Shown in pieces: positions 29,757 through 38,370 of a stretch of DNA of 49,179 nt (positions are counted from its first letter, which is position 1; each line of letters begins with the position of its first letter). Position numbers and translations under genes: made by a program. Where the stretch lies: NCBI RefSeq assembly GCF_011058155.1, contig NZ_JAALFC010000026.1, positions 1 through 49,179 on the forward strand, read 5' to 3'. Under the pieces are notes generated by a model, which was not told where the DNA came from, did not search any database, and saw only the letters and a list, made by a program, of their open reading frames with translations. Source of the DNA: Litoribacterium kuwaitense (GTDB lineage Bacteria > Bacillota > Bacilli > Bacillales > DSM-28697).

Positions 29757-31240
29757 ATGAAAATACAAATTGCCGGTTTAGGCGCTTATGATCCGACGCA
29801 AATGACTTTAGGTGTATACAAAGCAATTCAGCAAGCAGACGTCATTTTTACGCGAACGAGCCATCATCCAGCTCACACTGTTCTACTGGAAACGGGTAAG
29901 GAGATCATTTCTTTTGATTCGGTTTATGAGCATTCAGAGACGTTTGAAGATGTATATGTGAAAATTGCGAATACCATTATCGAGGAATCTGAGGACAAAG
30001 GGTCCATTCTCTATTGTGTGCCGGGACATCCGCTGGTGGCTGAAAAAAGCGTCCAGCTACTGCTTGAAAAAGGTCGCGAAAAAGGAATTTCTATCGATAT
30101 TTTAGGTGGGCGAAGTTTTTTAGAGGATCTGTTTTCAACCCTATCTGTTGATCCTGTAGAAGGCTTTCAACTATTGGACGGAATGAGTTTTGCTTGGAAG
30201 TCGCTGCAATTACATACACATACGTTCATTATGCAAGTATTTAATCGTTTCGTCGCTTCAGATGTAAAGCTGCAGCTCCTTGAAAAATGGCCTCCTGAAA
30301 CAAAGGTATGTGTTGTGACGGCCGCTGGTTCAGCGGAGGAGCGAGTAGACTGGGTGCCTTTACACGAATTGGATCATGAAGATCGATTTACTGATTATAG
30401 TACGTTGTATGTGCCACCAGCACAGGAAAAATCGCAAAGACTGCGCGACTTCTCGCAGTTGCGCGAGCTGATCTCGACGTTGCGTGGGCCGGAAGGCTGT
30501 CCGTGGGATCAGAAACAAACGCATCAAACGTTAAAACGATTTTTGCTTGAGGAAACTTATGAAGTGTGGGATGCGATCGATGACGAGGATGATGAGCAAA
30601 TCGCTGATGAGCTCGGTGATATTCTTCTCCAAGTGTTGCTGCACGCTCAAATTGGCGAGGAGGAAGGTCGTTTTTCATTGGAAGATGTGATTGCTTCGCT
30701 CTCTGCGAAAATGATCCGCAGACATCCTCATGTGTTTGCTGACGTTTCCATTCATTCAGAAGGTGATATTCATGCGAATTGGGATGCGATTAAAGCGAAG
30801 GAAAAGGGGGCTGTTTCTCACGAGTCACGGCTTGATGGTGTACCTAACGCTGCTTCAACACTCCAAACGGCGTATGACTTGCAAAAAAAAGCGGCTAAAG
30901 CTGGGTTTGATTGGGAGTGTCGTGAAGATCTATGGGCAAAAGTGCAGGAAGAGATCGCTGAGCTTGATGAGGAATTGCATCATACTAGCGCCGAGGATCA
31001 ATCCTCGCGTGAGGAAGAATGGGGAGATGTCATGTTTGTCCTCGTAAATATGGCGCGCCATTACGGCATTCACCCCGAAGTAGCGCTGCAAAAAACCATC
31101 AAAAAGTTTACATGTCGATTCCAATTCATAGAAAAACAAGTGGCTAAAGACACGAAAGCGTTTGAAGAATACACACTAGAAGAGCTGGATGTTTTTTGGG
31201 AGCAAGCAAAAAGGAGGAGAAAAAGAATGAGACTAGATAA
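29757..31240 (+). CDS. yabN: YabN: tetrapyrrole-methylase-like and MazG pyrophosphohydrolase domains (frame runs into rqcP as given)
   Basis: An N-terminal tetrapyrrole-methylase-like domain (IAGLGAYDP, VPGHPLVAEK) is followed by two MazG NTP-pyrophosphohydrolase modules (LRGPEGCPWDQKQTHQTLKR, EETYEVWDAIDDEDDEQIADELGD and a second WGDVMFVLVN block). MazG enzymes hydrolyse non-canonical NTPs. As given, the frame continues into rqcP. One more A at 31208-31212 would give EQAKKEEKKNETR and a stop at 31238-31240, a normal 494-residue YabN. ATG 29757 lacks a good SD; GGGAGG lies ~37 bases upstream, so the start is uncertain. Confidence 0.85.
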
Positions 31241-31475
31241 ATTTTTAAAGGTTTCCCGCTTAATTAAACGACGCACGCTAGCGAAAGATGTGGCTGAACA
31301 AGGAAGAGTCGCGGTGAATGGCCAGCCAGCTAAAGCAAGCACGAAGGTCAAAGTGGGCGATACTGTCGCCATTCAATACGGCAACCGAACGACGATTGCC
31401 CGAATTGATAAGCTTGTTGAAACGACGAAAAAAGAAGCGTCCGGAGAGATGTATACCATTTTAGAAGAAAAGTAA
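31227..31475 (+). CDS. rqcP: RqcP (YabO), S4-domain ribosome quality control protein
   Basis: RqcP binds 50S-peptidyl-tRNA complexes with RqcH and supports alanine tailing of stalled nascent chains. The 82-residue protein is one S4 RNA-binding domain: MRLDKFLKVSRLIKRRTLAK at the N-terminus and GRVAVNGQPAKAS. ATG 31227 has a strong SD of its own (AAGGAGGAG, 31211-31219), which argues that it is a separate gene although the sequence as read fuses it to yabN. In B. subtilis yabN and yabO are separate. Confidence 0.9.
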   Translation: MRLDKFLKVSRLIKRRTLAKDVAEQGRVAVNGQPAKASTKVKVGDTVAIQYGNRTTIARIDKLVETTKKEASGEMYTILEEK

Positions 31476-31494
31476 CCGTAGCCTGAAGCTCTTG

Positions 31495-31523
31495 TTCTAT
31501 TGCCTCGTCCTCCCTCATACATT
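31495..31523 (+). promoter_or_regulatory. Candidate sigma-E promoter of yabP-yabQ
   Basis: CATACATT (31516-31523) is a perfect match to the sigma-E -10 consensus CATACAnT. TTCTATT (31495-31501), 14 bp upstream, matches KMATATT at 5 of 7. B. subtilis yabP and yabQ are sigma-E genes. The start site would be near 31530. Confidence 0.65.
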
Positions 31524-31541
31524 AACAATGAAAGTGAGGGA
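31511..31541 (+). promoter_or_regulatory. Inverted repeat masking the yabP Shine-Dalgarno
   Basis: TCCCTCA (31511-31517) pairs with TGAGGGA (31535-31541), extended by one wobble pair; the SD GAGGG is in the 3' arm. The 5' arm overlaps the sigma-E -10 box, so only read-through mRNA from rqcP would contain it. Confidence 0.5.
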
Positions 31542-31548
31542 TGGCGAT

Positions 31549-31851
31549 ATGAATGAGACGCAGAAAATGGGGACAGCCCATCGAGACACACCCGATCACA
31601 GCGTCGTGATGAAAAATCGGAAAACGTTAGAGATTTCTGGTGTCCAACAGGTGGACAGCTTTGATAATGAAGAGTTTCTATTAGTGACAACGATGGGTTA
31701 TTTAGCGATTCGTGGTCAGAATTTGCAAATGAAAAACTTGGATGTCGAGCAAGGTCATGTGTCCATCCGAGGAAAAGTTTATGATGTGATTTATTTGGAC
31801 GAGCAACAGCAGGACAAAGCCAAAGGGTTTATAGGTAAGCTTTTCCGATGA
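31549..31851 (+). CDS. yabP: Spore cortex protein YabP
   Basis: YabP is a mother-cell sporulation protein required with YabQ for cortex formation. The 100-residue protein matches the family strongly: LEISGVQQVDSFDNEEFLL, GYLAIRGQNLQMKNL and the C-terminal KAKGFIGKLF. ATG 31549 was chosen (SD GTGAGGG); it aligns with B. subtilis YabP of the same length. Its TGA overlaps the ATG of yabQ, so the two are translationally coupled under a sigma-E-type promoter. Confidence 0.92.
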   Translation: MNETQKMGTAHRDTPDHSVVMKNRKTLEISGVQQVDSFDNEEFLLVTTMGYLAIRGQNLQMKNLDVEQGHVSIRGKVYDVIYLDEQQQDKAKGFIGKLFR

Positions 31852-32440
31852 GTATCACGGTGCAAATGGCGTCGTTGCTCGTCATGGTCGGCGCAGGTAT
31901 TTGGTTAGGTGGTTCACTCGACACGTATCGCCGGGTGTGGCGTCGGGCATTTAAAAATGTGTGGCTCGCTGGCTTAAATGACTTCATTTTTGGGCGATCC
32001 AGGCGTTGCTCGTCTTTATCGCCCTCTGGTATGTCAATTACGGTGAGGTGCGATTTTACTTACTCCTGGCGTTGTTGCTCGGTGTTTCCATTTATCAAGC
32101 ATTATTAAAAAAAGCATATTTAAGTGTGTTGAACGGATTGATTTCATGTATAATTACATTATCGCGTATAGTTAAAAAAACATTGACCATCCTCATTTGG
32201 AGCCCATTGGCTTGGATGGTTCATTTTGTCATCTTTTGTATACGCGCAATGGCAACCTTTTTATGGAAATGCTTTTATTGGATTTTTCGTACTTTCATCG
32301 GCGTGCCTGTTAAATGGTTTGCCGCATTGTGTTGGCGTATGCTGCCGAAAAGCGTCCGACGATTTTTCCAGCACTGGGAAGGAAAAGCCGTCGCTTTCAA
32401 GAATACATGCATCAAGTGGATAAAACGACTTAAAAGATAG
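31848..32440 (+). CDS. yabQ: Spore cortex membrane protein YabQ (frameshifted)
   Basis: YabQ is a multi-pass membrane protein found around the forespore and needed for cortex assembly. Hydrophobic segments occur at about residues 5-22, 45-60, 65-85 and further on; the C-terminus is basic. The frame breaks at the T-run 31987-31991: five T give DFIFGRSRR, and a sixth restores DFIFWAIQALLVFIALWYV and a continuous ~197-residue protein. The N-terminal WLGGSLDTYR motif is typical of the family. ATGA overlap with yabP; divIC follows after 11 bases. Confidence 0.85.
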
Positions 32441-32451
32441 GAGGACGCTGT

Positions 32452-32835
32452 GTGAGTGCATTGCAGAAGGAAAAGATCACCCAGATCAAATCATCTTATG
32501 TGGATCACGAATTAAAAAAACAACAGTACAAGCAGAAACGCAGAAGAGGCCTCATTCGGCGTTTGATTGCTTTTACGATCGTAGCTGCTGGTGCGCTGTT
32601 GATTATGGCAAACGTGATTCATTCGCAAACGTCGAGCATTGCAGAAAAAAATGCTCACAATGAAGAATTGAAAATCACAAAAGAGGCTCTCTTGGCGAAA
32701 AAGCAATCGTTGCAGGAAGAAATCACACATTTGCAAGATGAAGAATACGTTTTGGATATTGCGAGACGGGATTATTTTTATTCAAAAGAAGGGGAAATTA
32801 TTTTTAAAAGATCGTCTGAATCCCCCTCATATTGA
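32452..32835 (+). CDS. divIC: Cell division protein DivIC (FtsB family)
   Basis: DivIC is a bitopic septum protein that works with FtsL and DivIB to activate septal peptidoglycan synthesis. The 127-residue protein has a short basic cytoplasmic N-terminus, one membrane segment (about residues 37-57, LIAFTIVAAGALLIMANV) and an external coiled coil with heptad leucines, then the conserved ARRDYFYSKEGEIIF end. The start is GTG 32452 with SD ATAGGAGGA overlapping the end of yabQ. Essential in B. subtilis. Confidence 0.95.
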   Translation: MSALQKEKITQIKSSYVDHELKKQQYKQKRRRGLIRRLIAFTIVAAGALLIMANVIHSQTSSIAEKNAHNEELKITKEALLAKKQSLQEEITHLQDEEYVLDIARRDYFYSKEGEIIFKRSSESPSY

Positions 32836-32910
32836 CAGTTTACCGCTCTCATAGTTATAATAAAATTACATTTCATTTCTTAATTAGGTTTAAGGAGGAG
32901 CATTTTTTTT

Positions 32911-33348
32911 ATGTCAATCGAAGTAGGCAGCAAGCAACAGGGAACTGTAACAGGCATTACCCATTTTGGAGCTTTCGTTGAGTTGCCTGGAGGTTCCACT
33001 GGTCTTGTGCATATTAGCGAGGTCGCTGACACCTATGTAAAAGACATCAAGGATGTATTAAAAGTCGGAGACAAAGTCGAAGTAAAGGTCTTAAATGTGG
33101 AAAAAGACGGCAAGATTGGTCTATCCATTAAAAAAGCAAAAGAAAAAGAAGGACAACAGCGTGAAAAAAGTGATCGACCTCCTTTCCGGCCAAGAGGCGG
33201 CGGACCGAGAAAAGGTGGCGGCAGCGTACAACCGGATAATTTCGAGGCGAAAATGAATCGTTTTTTAAAGGATAGTGAAGACCGTCTTGCATCTTTACGG
33301 CGAAATACCGATTCCAAACGCGGTGGCAGAGGCGCTAAAAGAGGTTAA
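32911..33348 (+). CDS. yabR: S1 RNA-binding domain protein YabR
   Basis: A 145-residue protein with one N-terminal S1 domain (about 5-75: VGSKQQGTVTGITHFGAFVEL ending KIGLSIKKA, read with its GLVHISEV core) and a basic Gly/Arg/Pro-rich middle segment. YabR-type proteins are related to general stress protein Gsp13; the precise RNA target is not known. SD AAGGAGGAG precedes the ATG, with a ~75-base gap after divIC. A terminator follows. Confidence 0.92.
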   Translation: MSIEVGSKQQGTVTGITHFGAFVELPGGSTGLVHISEVADTYVKDIKDVLKVGDKVEVKVLNVEKDGKIGLSIKKAKEKEGQQREKSDRPPFRPRGGGPRKGGGSVQPDNFEAKMNRFLKDSEDRLASLRRNTDSKRGGRGAKRG

Positions 33349-33385
33349 ACTTGCTGCTTATTTACAGAAATAAATAGAGATCGAT

Positions 33386-33414
33386 CTAAACATCCGATTT
33401 TCGGGTGTTTTTTA
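33386..33414 (+). terminator. Rho-independent terminator of yabR
   Basis: ACATCCG and CGGGTGT pair (one wobble) across a short loop and are followed by TTTTTTATT. Confidence 0.75.
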
Positions 33415-33460
33415 TTGCCAAGACATCGTTATCATCATGATAAATTAAATAAAATAATGA

Positions 33461-33489
33461 TTGACTTTCGTTTGTGAATTGAATACAAT
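33461..33489 (+). promoter_or_regulatory. Sigma-A promoter of the tRNA pair
   Basis: TTGACT (33461-33466) and TACAAT (33484-33489) are separated by 17 bp, ending 33 bp before the tRNA-Met gene. Confidence 0.8.
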
Positions 33490-33522
33490 ATAACTTGTCC
33501 TGTTTGAAACAGTTTTCGATAT

Positions 33523-33599
33523 GGCGGTGTAGCTCAGCTGGCTAGAGCGTACGGTTCATACCCGTGAGGTCGGGGGTTCGATTCCCTCCGCCGCTACCA
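33523..33599 (+). tRNA. tRNA-Met (CAT), elongator
   Basis: A 77-base cloverleaf with acceptor GGCGGTG/CGCCGCT-type pairing, D-loop AGCTCAGCTGG, anticodon loop TTCATAC with CAT, T-loop GGTTCGATTCC and encoded CCA. The GG-paired first position and other features are those of elongator rather than initiator tRNA-Met. Confidence 0.97.
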
Positions 33600-33611
33600 T
33601 ATTTATTTGAA

Positions 33612-33683
33612 GGCCCGTTGGTCAAGCGGTTAAGACACCGCCCTTTCACGGCGGTAACACGGGTTCGAATCCCGTACGGGTCA
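33612..33683 (+). tRNA. tRNA-Glu (TTC)
   Basis: A 72-base cloverleaf with acceptor GGCCCGT/ACGGGTC, anticodon loop CTTTCAC with anticodon TTC, and T-loop GGTTCGAATCC. CCA is not encoded. Met-Glu at this site matches the B. subtilis trnSL location between yabR and spoIIE. Confidence 0.97.
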
Positions 33684-33694
33684 TCTTCGAAAAG

Positions 33695-33728
33695 AACTTC
33701 TCCATTTTTAAATGGAGGAGTTTTTTTG
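33695..33728 (+). terminator. Terminator of the tRNA operon
   Basis: AACTTCTCCATTT and AAATGGAGGAGTT form a nearly perfect 13-bp stem (33695-33722), followed by a T-run. Confidence 0.88.
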
Positions 33729-34022
33729 ATTTGCTTAGTCACATGAGGTTACATCGCCCGACAGCGTTTACATAGATGTAAATCGCGAGTGCGTTTTTTC
33801 GTTGGAAAGGTACGTCATTCGCCTCAATGTGTTGTCGATTGGCGTATTTCTAATTTGGAACAATAGCCATTTTGCAAAAGGAATAAGCACTCGATGCTGT
33901 CATGGTGCACTTTAGAAATTGGTCGAACGGTTTTTAGGTATGGTCGGCTCAATCTGACAAAAAGTACCGGTATCATAAGCTATAATGATTCCCAAACCTT
34001 GGACAGGGAGTGGGGTTCTTCA
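33729..34022 (+). promoter_or_regulatory. spoIIE control region with candidate 0A boxes
   Basis: The ~290 bases before spoIIE contain no gene. CTGACA (33954-33959) and TATAAT (33981-33986) are separated by 21 bp, the unusually long spacing of Spo0A-activated sigma-A promoters such as B. subtilis spoIIE. Candidate 0A boxes are TGTCGAT (33834 region) and GGTCGAA (33921-33927), each one mismatch from TGTCGAA. Confidence 0.7.
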
Positions 34023-36491
34023 ATGCAAAAAGTTGAAAGCAGTGAAACACTTCGTAAAGAAACGCAATCATTAAAGCATTGGACAGACTTACGTAATGCA
34101 AAGGGTGCATGGGGGAAGCGTTTGAGTGAGCTGCTCTTCCAATCTGGGCTGCTTTTATTCGTCATCGGTTTCTTATTAGGACGAGCGCTCATCCTATCGA
34201 CGATTGCTCCATTTGCGACCGCTTTTTTCGCCGCTGTTTTTGTCATTAAAAAAGAAAAGACAGGGGTAACGACAATGGGGCTGTTATTAGGGGCAACAGT
34301 CGCTTCGGTTTCACAAGGCTTTTATACGGGAGCATCGATTTTGTTCTTTCTATTGTTTTATGCAGCACTTAAGAAAGTATGTAGAAAACAATGGAAGGTG
34401 TTGCCTCTCGCTACATTACTGGCAACGTTCAGCGGTCGTTTAGTGGTGACGTACCTCCTTACGCAGCAGGTCGAGTCTTTAAGCATATGGCTGGCGGCTG
34501 TAGAGGCTTCTTTAAGCTTTGTATTGGCTATGATTTTTTTACAGACCATTCCGCTCATTAGTGCCCGCCGCCGTCGACAAACATTAAAAAATGAAGAAAT
34601 GATTTGCTTAATCATATTGGTGGCATCGATTTTGACGGGAACGATCGGCTGGTCGTGGGCAGGACTCTCTGTTGAACATATTCTTTCTCGGTATCTCGTG
34701 CTTCTTTTGGCGTTCAGCGCTGGTGCAACTATTGGTTCAACGGTCGGCGTTGTGACTGGGCTTGTGTTAAGTCTTGCCCAAGTTGGAGATATGTACCAAT
34801 TGTCTCTTCTTGCCCTCGCTGGTTTATTAGGCGGTTTATTAAAAGAGGGAAAGAAACCAGGAGTCAGTGTCGGTCTTTTATTAAGTACATTGCTTATTGG
34901 TATGTATATGCATACCGTAGATGGGCTAGCACCATTAATTATGGAGTCCATGGTCGCAATTTCTCTATTTTTACTGACACCAGGCCGAGTGACTGGTCAG
35001 CTCTCTTCCTATATTCCTGGAACGCACGAATATGCACTCTCACAGCAACAGTATTTGCGGAAGGTCCGCGATGTGACAGCCGGACGAGTAGAGCAATTTT
35101 CGCAATTATTTCAAACGCTTTCATCGAGTTTTAAAGTGCCTTCTACCGTTAAAGAAGTAGAGTCAGAAGAAGAGGTCGACTATTTCCTTAGCTATGTGAC
35201 GGAAAAAACGTGCCAGCTCTGTCCGAGAAAAGAGCATTGCTGGGCGAAAAATTTTGATGAGACTTATGGCATGATGCAACAATTAATGAAAGAAGCAGAA
35301 AAAGCAGAGGAAATTAAAAATGGTCCGTTAAAACGCAAGTTACAGTCACATTGCATTAAGTCAGATCGTGTGCTGGCTGCTGTGCAAAAAGAGATGTCCA
35401 TTTATCACGCAAATCAGCAGCTCAAGAGGCAGATGCAGGAGAGTCGGCAGCTTGTGGCCGATCAGTTGTTTGGAGTGTCACAAGTGATGGGTGATTTTGC
35501 AAAAGAAATTCAACGAGAACGAGATCATCATCAAAATCATGAAGATAGTATATTAGATACATTAGAAGGTTTAGGAATTGAAATTGACCACGTAGACATC
35601 TATTCGTTAGAGCCTGGAAATGTCGACATAGAGATTACGGTGCCTGCCTCATTTGAATACGGAGAAGCTGATAAAATTATTGCCCCGATCTTATCCGATA
35701 TTCTGCAGGAAACAATTACAGTGCATCGGGAGGAGAAGTTAAATCCAGACGAAGGGGCTTGCTTCATTACCTTTGTGTCTAATCAGCGCTTTAAAATTGA
35801 ATCCGGTATGGCGAATGCAGCCAAAGGTGGTGCGTGGATTTCGGGTGATAGTTATTCAGCGATTCACTTAAATAAAAATAAATACGCGATTGCCATTAGT
35901 GATGGAATGGGAAATGGGGAGCGTGCCCATAAAGAAAGCTCCGAAACGTTGCAGCTTTTACAAAGTATTTTGCAGTCAGGAATAGAAGAGCGTATTGCCA
36001 TAAAGTCAGTGAATTCCGTGCTCTCATTGCGCACAGAGGAGGAGATGTTTTCTACGCTTGATTTAGCAATGATTGATTTACAGGATGCTACAGCTAAATT
36101 TGTGAAAATTGGCTCGACGCCAAGTTATATTAAGCGTGGTAACCAAGTTTTGAAAGTGGAATCAGGTAATTTACCGATCGGTATTTTACGCGGAGAGTTT
36201 GATGTCGATGTCGTCAGCCAGACATTGAAGGCTGGAGATATTCTTATTATGATGAGTGATGGTATTTTTGAGGGACCTAAGCATGTTGAAAATTATGATG
36301 TTTGGATGAGGAGGAAAATTAGAGAGCTAGCAACAGAGGAACCTCAAGCGATTGCGGATCTGTTAATGGAGGAAGTCATCCGGACTCGCCAAGGCCAAAT
36401 TGAAGATGATATGACTGTAGCTGTGACAAAAATTGAACATAATCACCCTCGCTGGGCAACCTTTTCTGCCAGCCATAAAAAAGCCCAATAG
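34023..36491 (+). CDS. spoIIE: Stage II sporulation protein E (PP2C phosphatase)
   Basis: SpoIIE dephosphorylates the anti-anti-sigma factor SpoIIAA, activating sigma-F in the forespore, and helps build the polar septum. The 822-residue protein has about ten membrane segments (roughly residues 45-330), a central regulatory and oligomerisation region with a Cys cluster (CQLCPRKEHCW), and a C-terminal PP2C domain with SDGMGNGERA and MSDGIFEGPKHVEN metal-binding motifs. ATG 34023 was chosen: SD GACAGGGAG; an in-frame frame extends upstream to 33894 but crosses the promoter. It follows the two tRNA genes. Confidence 0.95.
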   Translation: MQKVESSETLRKETQSLKHWTDLRNAKGAWGKRLSELLFQSGLLLFVIGFLLGRALILSTIAPFATAFFAAVFVIKKEKTGVTTMGLLLGATVASVSQGFYTGASILFFLLFYAALKKVCRKQWKVLPLATLLATFSGRLVVTYLLTQQVESLSIWLAAVEASLSFVLAMIFLQTIPLISARRRRQTLKNEEMICLIILVASILTGTIGWSWAGLSVEHILSRYLVLLLAFSAGATIGSTVGVVTGLVLSLAQVGDMYQLSLLALAGLLGGLLKEGKKPGVSVGLLLSTLLIGMYMHTVDGLAPLIMESMVAISLFLLTPGRVTGQLSSYIPGTHEYALSQQQYLRKVRDVTAGRVEQFSQLFQTLSSSFKVPSTVKEVESEEEVDYFLSYVTEKTCQLCPRKEHCWAKNFDETYGMMQQLMKEAEKAEEIKNGPLKRKLQSHCIKSDRVLAAVQKEMSIYHANQQLKRQMQESRQLVADQLFGVSQVMGDFAKEIQRERDHHQNHEDSILDTLEGLGIEIDHVDIYSLEPGNVDIEITVPASFEYGEADKIIAPILSDILQETITVHREEKLNPDEGACFITFVSNQRFKIESGMANAAKGGAWISGDSYSAIHLNKNKYAIAISDGMGNGERAHKESSETLQLLQSILQSGIEERIAIKSVNSVLSLRTEEEMFSTLDLAMIDLQDATAKFVKIGSTPSYIKRGNQVLKVESGNLPIGILRGEFDVDVVSQTLKAGDILIMMSDGIFEGPKHVENYDVWMRRKIRELATEEPQAIADLLMEEVIRTRQGQIEDDMTVAVTKIEHNHPRWATFSASHKKAQ

Positions 36492-36555
36492 GACGGAGGT
36501 ATAGATTGCGCTATGTTGGTCAAAAATGGGAATAGCCTAATGGGAAGGTGATTTC

Positions 36556-37299
36556 ATGAAGAAGCAAGGGACATTAAAGCAAATTCTTTTACTGACAGAT
36601 GGGTGCTCAAATCAAGGAGAAGATCCACAAGCAATCGCACTTCTTGCGAGAGAGCGTGGCATTACGGTTAACGTTATCGGTATTTTAGACGAAAGAGCTC
36701 GGGATGATCACGGCCTTGAGGAAGTGGAGGCGATTGCTCAAGCAGGTGGCGGTGTTAGTCAGATTGTATATTCAAGTCAGCTATCACAAACTGTGCAAAT
36801 GGTGACACAACAAGCGATGACTCAAACTTTGCAAGGGGTTATCAATCAAGAGATTCAATCCATTTTAGGGAAGGACAAGCTCATTGAAGACTTGCCCCCA
36901 GAAAAGCGTGGGGAAATTGTTGAAGTCGTAGACGAGCTCAGTGAAACTTCTACACTGGAGGTTGTTGTGCTTGTCGATGTGAGTGCGAGTATGAAAACGA
37001 AGCTGTCTACAGTGAAGGAAGCACTGCTCGATTTGTCGGTTAGCCTTGATTCCCGAAGTGGCATGAATGCTTTTTCAATGCATATATTTCCCGGGAAACG
37101 ATCGGATGCAGATGAAATATTGCCGTGGACACCGGATTTATCAACGATAGCAAATATCTTTCCGAAGCTCACATCGGGTGGGATTACACCGACTGGTCCA
37201 GCTTTGCAACAGGCTCTCGAAGCCTTTGAAAGTAAGCATCAGTCTAAAAAGCGTCGAGAAGCGGTGAGTGATTTTGAGTTTAGGGAAAAAGCAGAATAG
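36556..37299 (+). CDS. yabS: von Willebrand factor A-domain protein YabS
   Basis: A 247-residue protein with two VWA-like segments. ILLLTDGCSNQGEDP at the start and a MIDAS-type DVSASMKTK near residue 145 with GGITPTGPA further on suggest a Mg-dependent binding fold. The function is unknown; the family is linked to spoIIE and the kinase YabT in spore formers. SD GGGAAGGTG precedes the ATG. Its end overlaps yabT by 32 bases. Confidence 0.9.
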   Translation: MKKQGTLKQILLLTDGCSNQGEDPQAIALLARERGITVNVIGILDERARDDHGLEEVEAIAQAGGGVSQIVYSSQLSQTVQMVTQQAMTQTLQGVINQEIQSILGKDKLIEDLPPEKRGEIVEVVDELSETSTLEVVVLVDVSASMKTKLSTVKEALLDLSVSLDSRSGMNAFSMHIFPGKRSDADEILPWTPDLSTIANIFPKLTSGGITPTGPALQQALEAFESKHQSKKRREAVSDFEFREKAE

Positions 37300-38272
37300 G
37301 CTCCCTCGCAATGACGAGACGATTATCGGAAAGTGGAATGGTCATCGCTATCGAGTGCTTCGTTTGATCGGTCGAGGTGCGACAGGTTCGGTTTATCTTG
37401 TCGAAAGGCGTGGCGTTCATTTTGCCTTAAAAATAAGCAATGAATCGATGAATGTATCTTCTGAGGTGAATGCTCTCAGACATTTTTCACATTTAAATGA
37501 CGCTTCTGTAGGACCAGAGCTCATTGATGTAGATGATTGGACAGGAACCGGAGGGCCGCCTGTCCCTTTTTATGTTATGGAATATATCCAAGGTGTGCCT
37601 TTTTTAGGGTATGTTCAAGATAAAGGTTCCTTTTGGTTAGGTGTTCTCATCGTGCAATTGCTAGCGGATCTAGAGCACCTTCACCGGGGAGGATGGGTAT
37701 TTGGCGATCTAAAGCCTGATAATTTAATTGTTACAAGTCATCCCCCTAAAGCGCGGCTACTGGATGTTGGTGGTACAACAAAGATTGGAAGAGCTGTGAA
37801 AGAGTATACAGAATTTTATGATCGCGGCTATTGGGGCTGCGGTTTAAGGAAGGCAGAGCCAACCTACGATTTGTTTTCTATTGGTATGATTATGATCCAT
37901 GCCTTATACGGGCGGCGGTTTCCTAAAAAGGAAGGGGAAGGGTTGCAACAATTAACTCACCAGCTTGCCTCTTTCCCACCTCTTTATCAGCGTGTCATTA
38001 AAAAGGCACTAAACGGTACGTATTCGAGTGCTGCCGATATGAAAAAAGAGCTTTCGTCAGGTTTGAGTGAGAAGGTAGTTAGGCAAGCGCCTAAAAGGGC
38101 GCGTTCGCATGCTGCAACGAGGCGACGTCCTGTGCATACATCCCGGCAAAACAAACAAGTGAGAAAGAAAAAAACAAAAAAGAAGCTCTGGAAAACGATC
38201 GTTAAGGAAACGCTCTGGATTGGTGTGATATTAAGTGCTTTGTATGTATGTATTCTTTTATTATATCGGTAA
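37268..38272 (+). CDS. yabT: Serine/threonine protein kinase YabT (membrane-anchored)
   Basis: A Hanks-type kinase of 334 residues. It has a glycine loop GRGATGSVYLVE near residue 32, the VAIK-type lysine in FALKIS, the catalytic FGDLKPDN and DVGG in place of the usual DFG. The C-terminal basic region is followed by one membrane segment (about 311-332). B. subtilis YabT is a DNA-stimulated kinase of the forespore septum that phosphorylates RecA, AbrB and others. The start is GTG 37268, inside the end of yabS; no clear SD, so coupling with yabS is likely. Confidence 0.88.
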   Translation: MILSLGKKQNRLPRNDETIIGKWNGHRYRVLRLIGRGATGSVYLVERRGVHFALKISNESMNVSSEVNALRHFSHLNDASVGPELIDVDDWTGTGGPPVPFYVMEYIQGVPFLGYVQDKGSFWLGVLIVQLLADLEHLHRGGWVFGDLKPDNLIVTSHPPKARLLDVGGTTKIGRAVKEYTEFYDRGYWGCGLRKAEPTYDLFSIGMIMIHALYGRRFPKKEGEGLQQLTHQLASFPPLYQRVIKKALNGTYSSAADMKKELSSGLSEKVVRQAPKRARSHAATRRRPVHTSRQNKQVRKKKTKKKLWKTIVKETLWIGVILSALYVCILLLYR

Positions 38273-38370
38273 GCGAATTTTAAATGTCCCTCCTTGTGGT
38301 CTTGTTTTGAGTAGTGGTAAGATAAGCGTTAGTGAAGCTGTTTATTTGCATGTTGAAAGGAAGGTCGCGG

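Noticed and set aside
29757-31475. A genuine YabN-RqcP fusion protein
   Set aside because: rqcP has its own SD and start, and a single extra A restores the normal yabN end, in line with eight other one-base breaks.
34358-34951. A 197-codon open frame antisense to spoIIE
   Set aside because: It lies opposite the membrane segments of spoIIE, and its composition is explained by the complementary strand.
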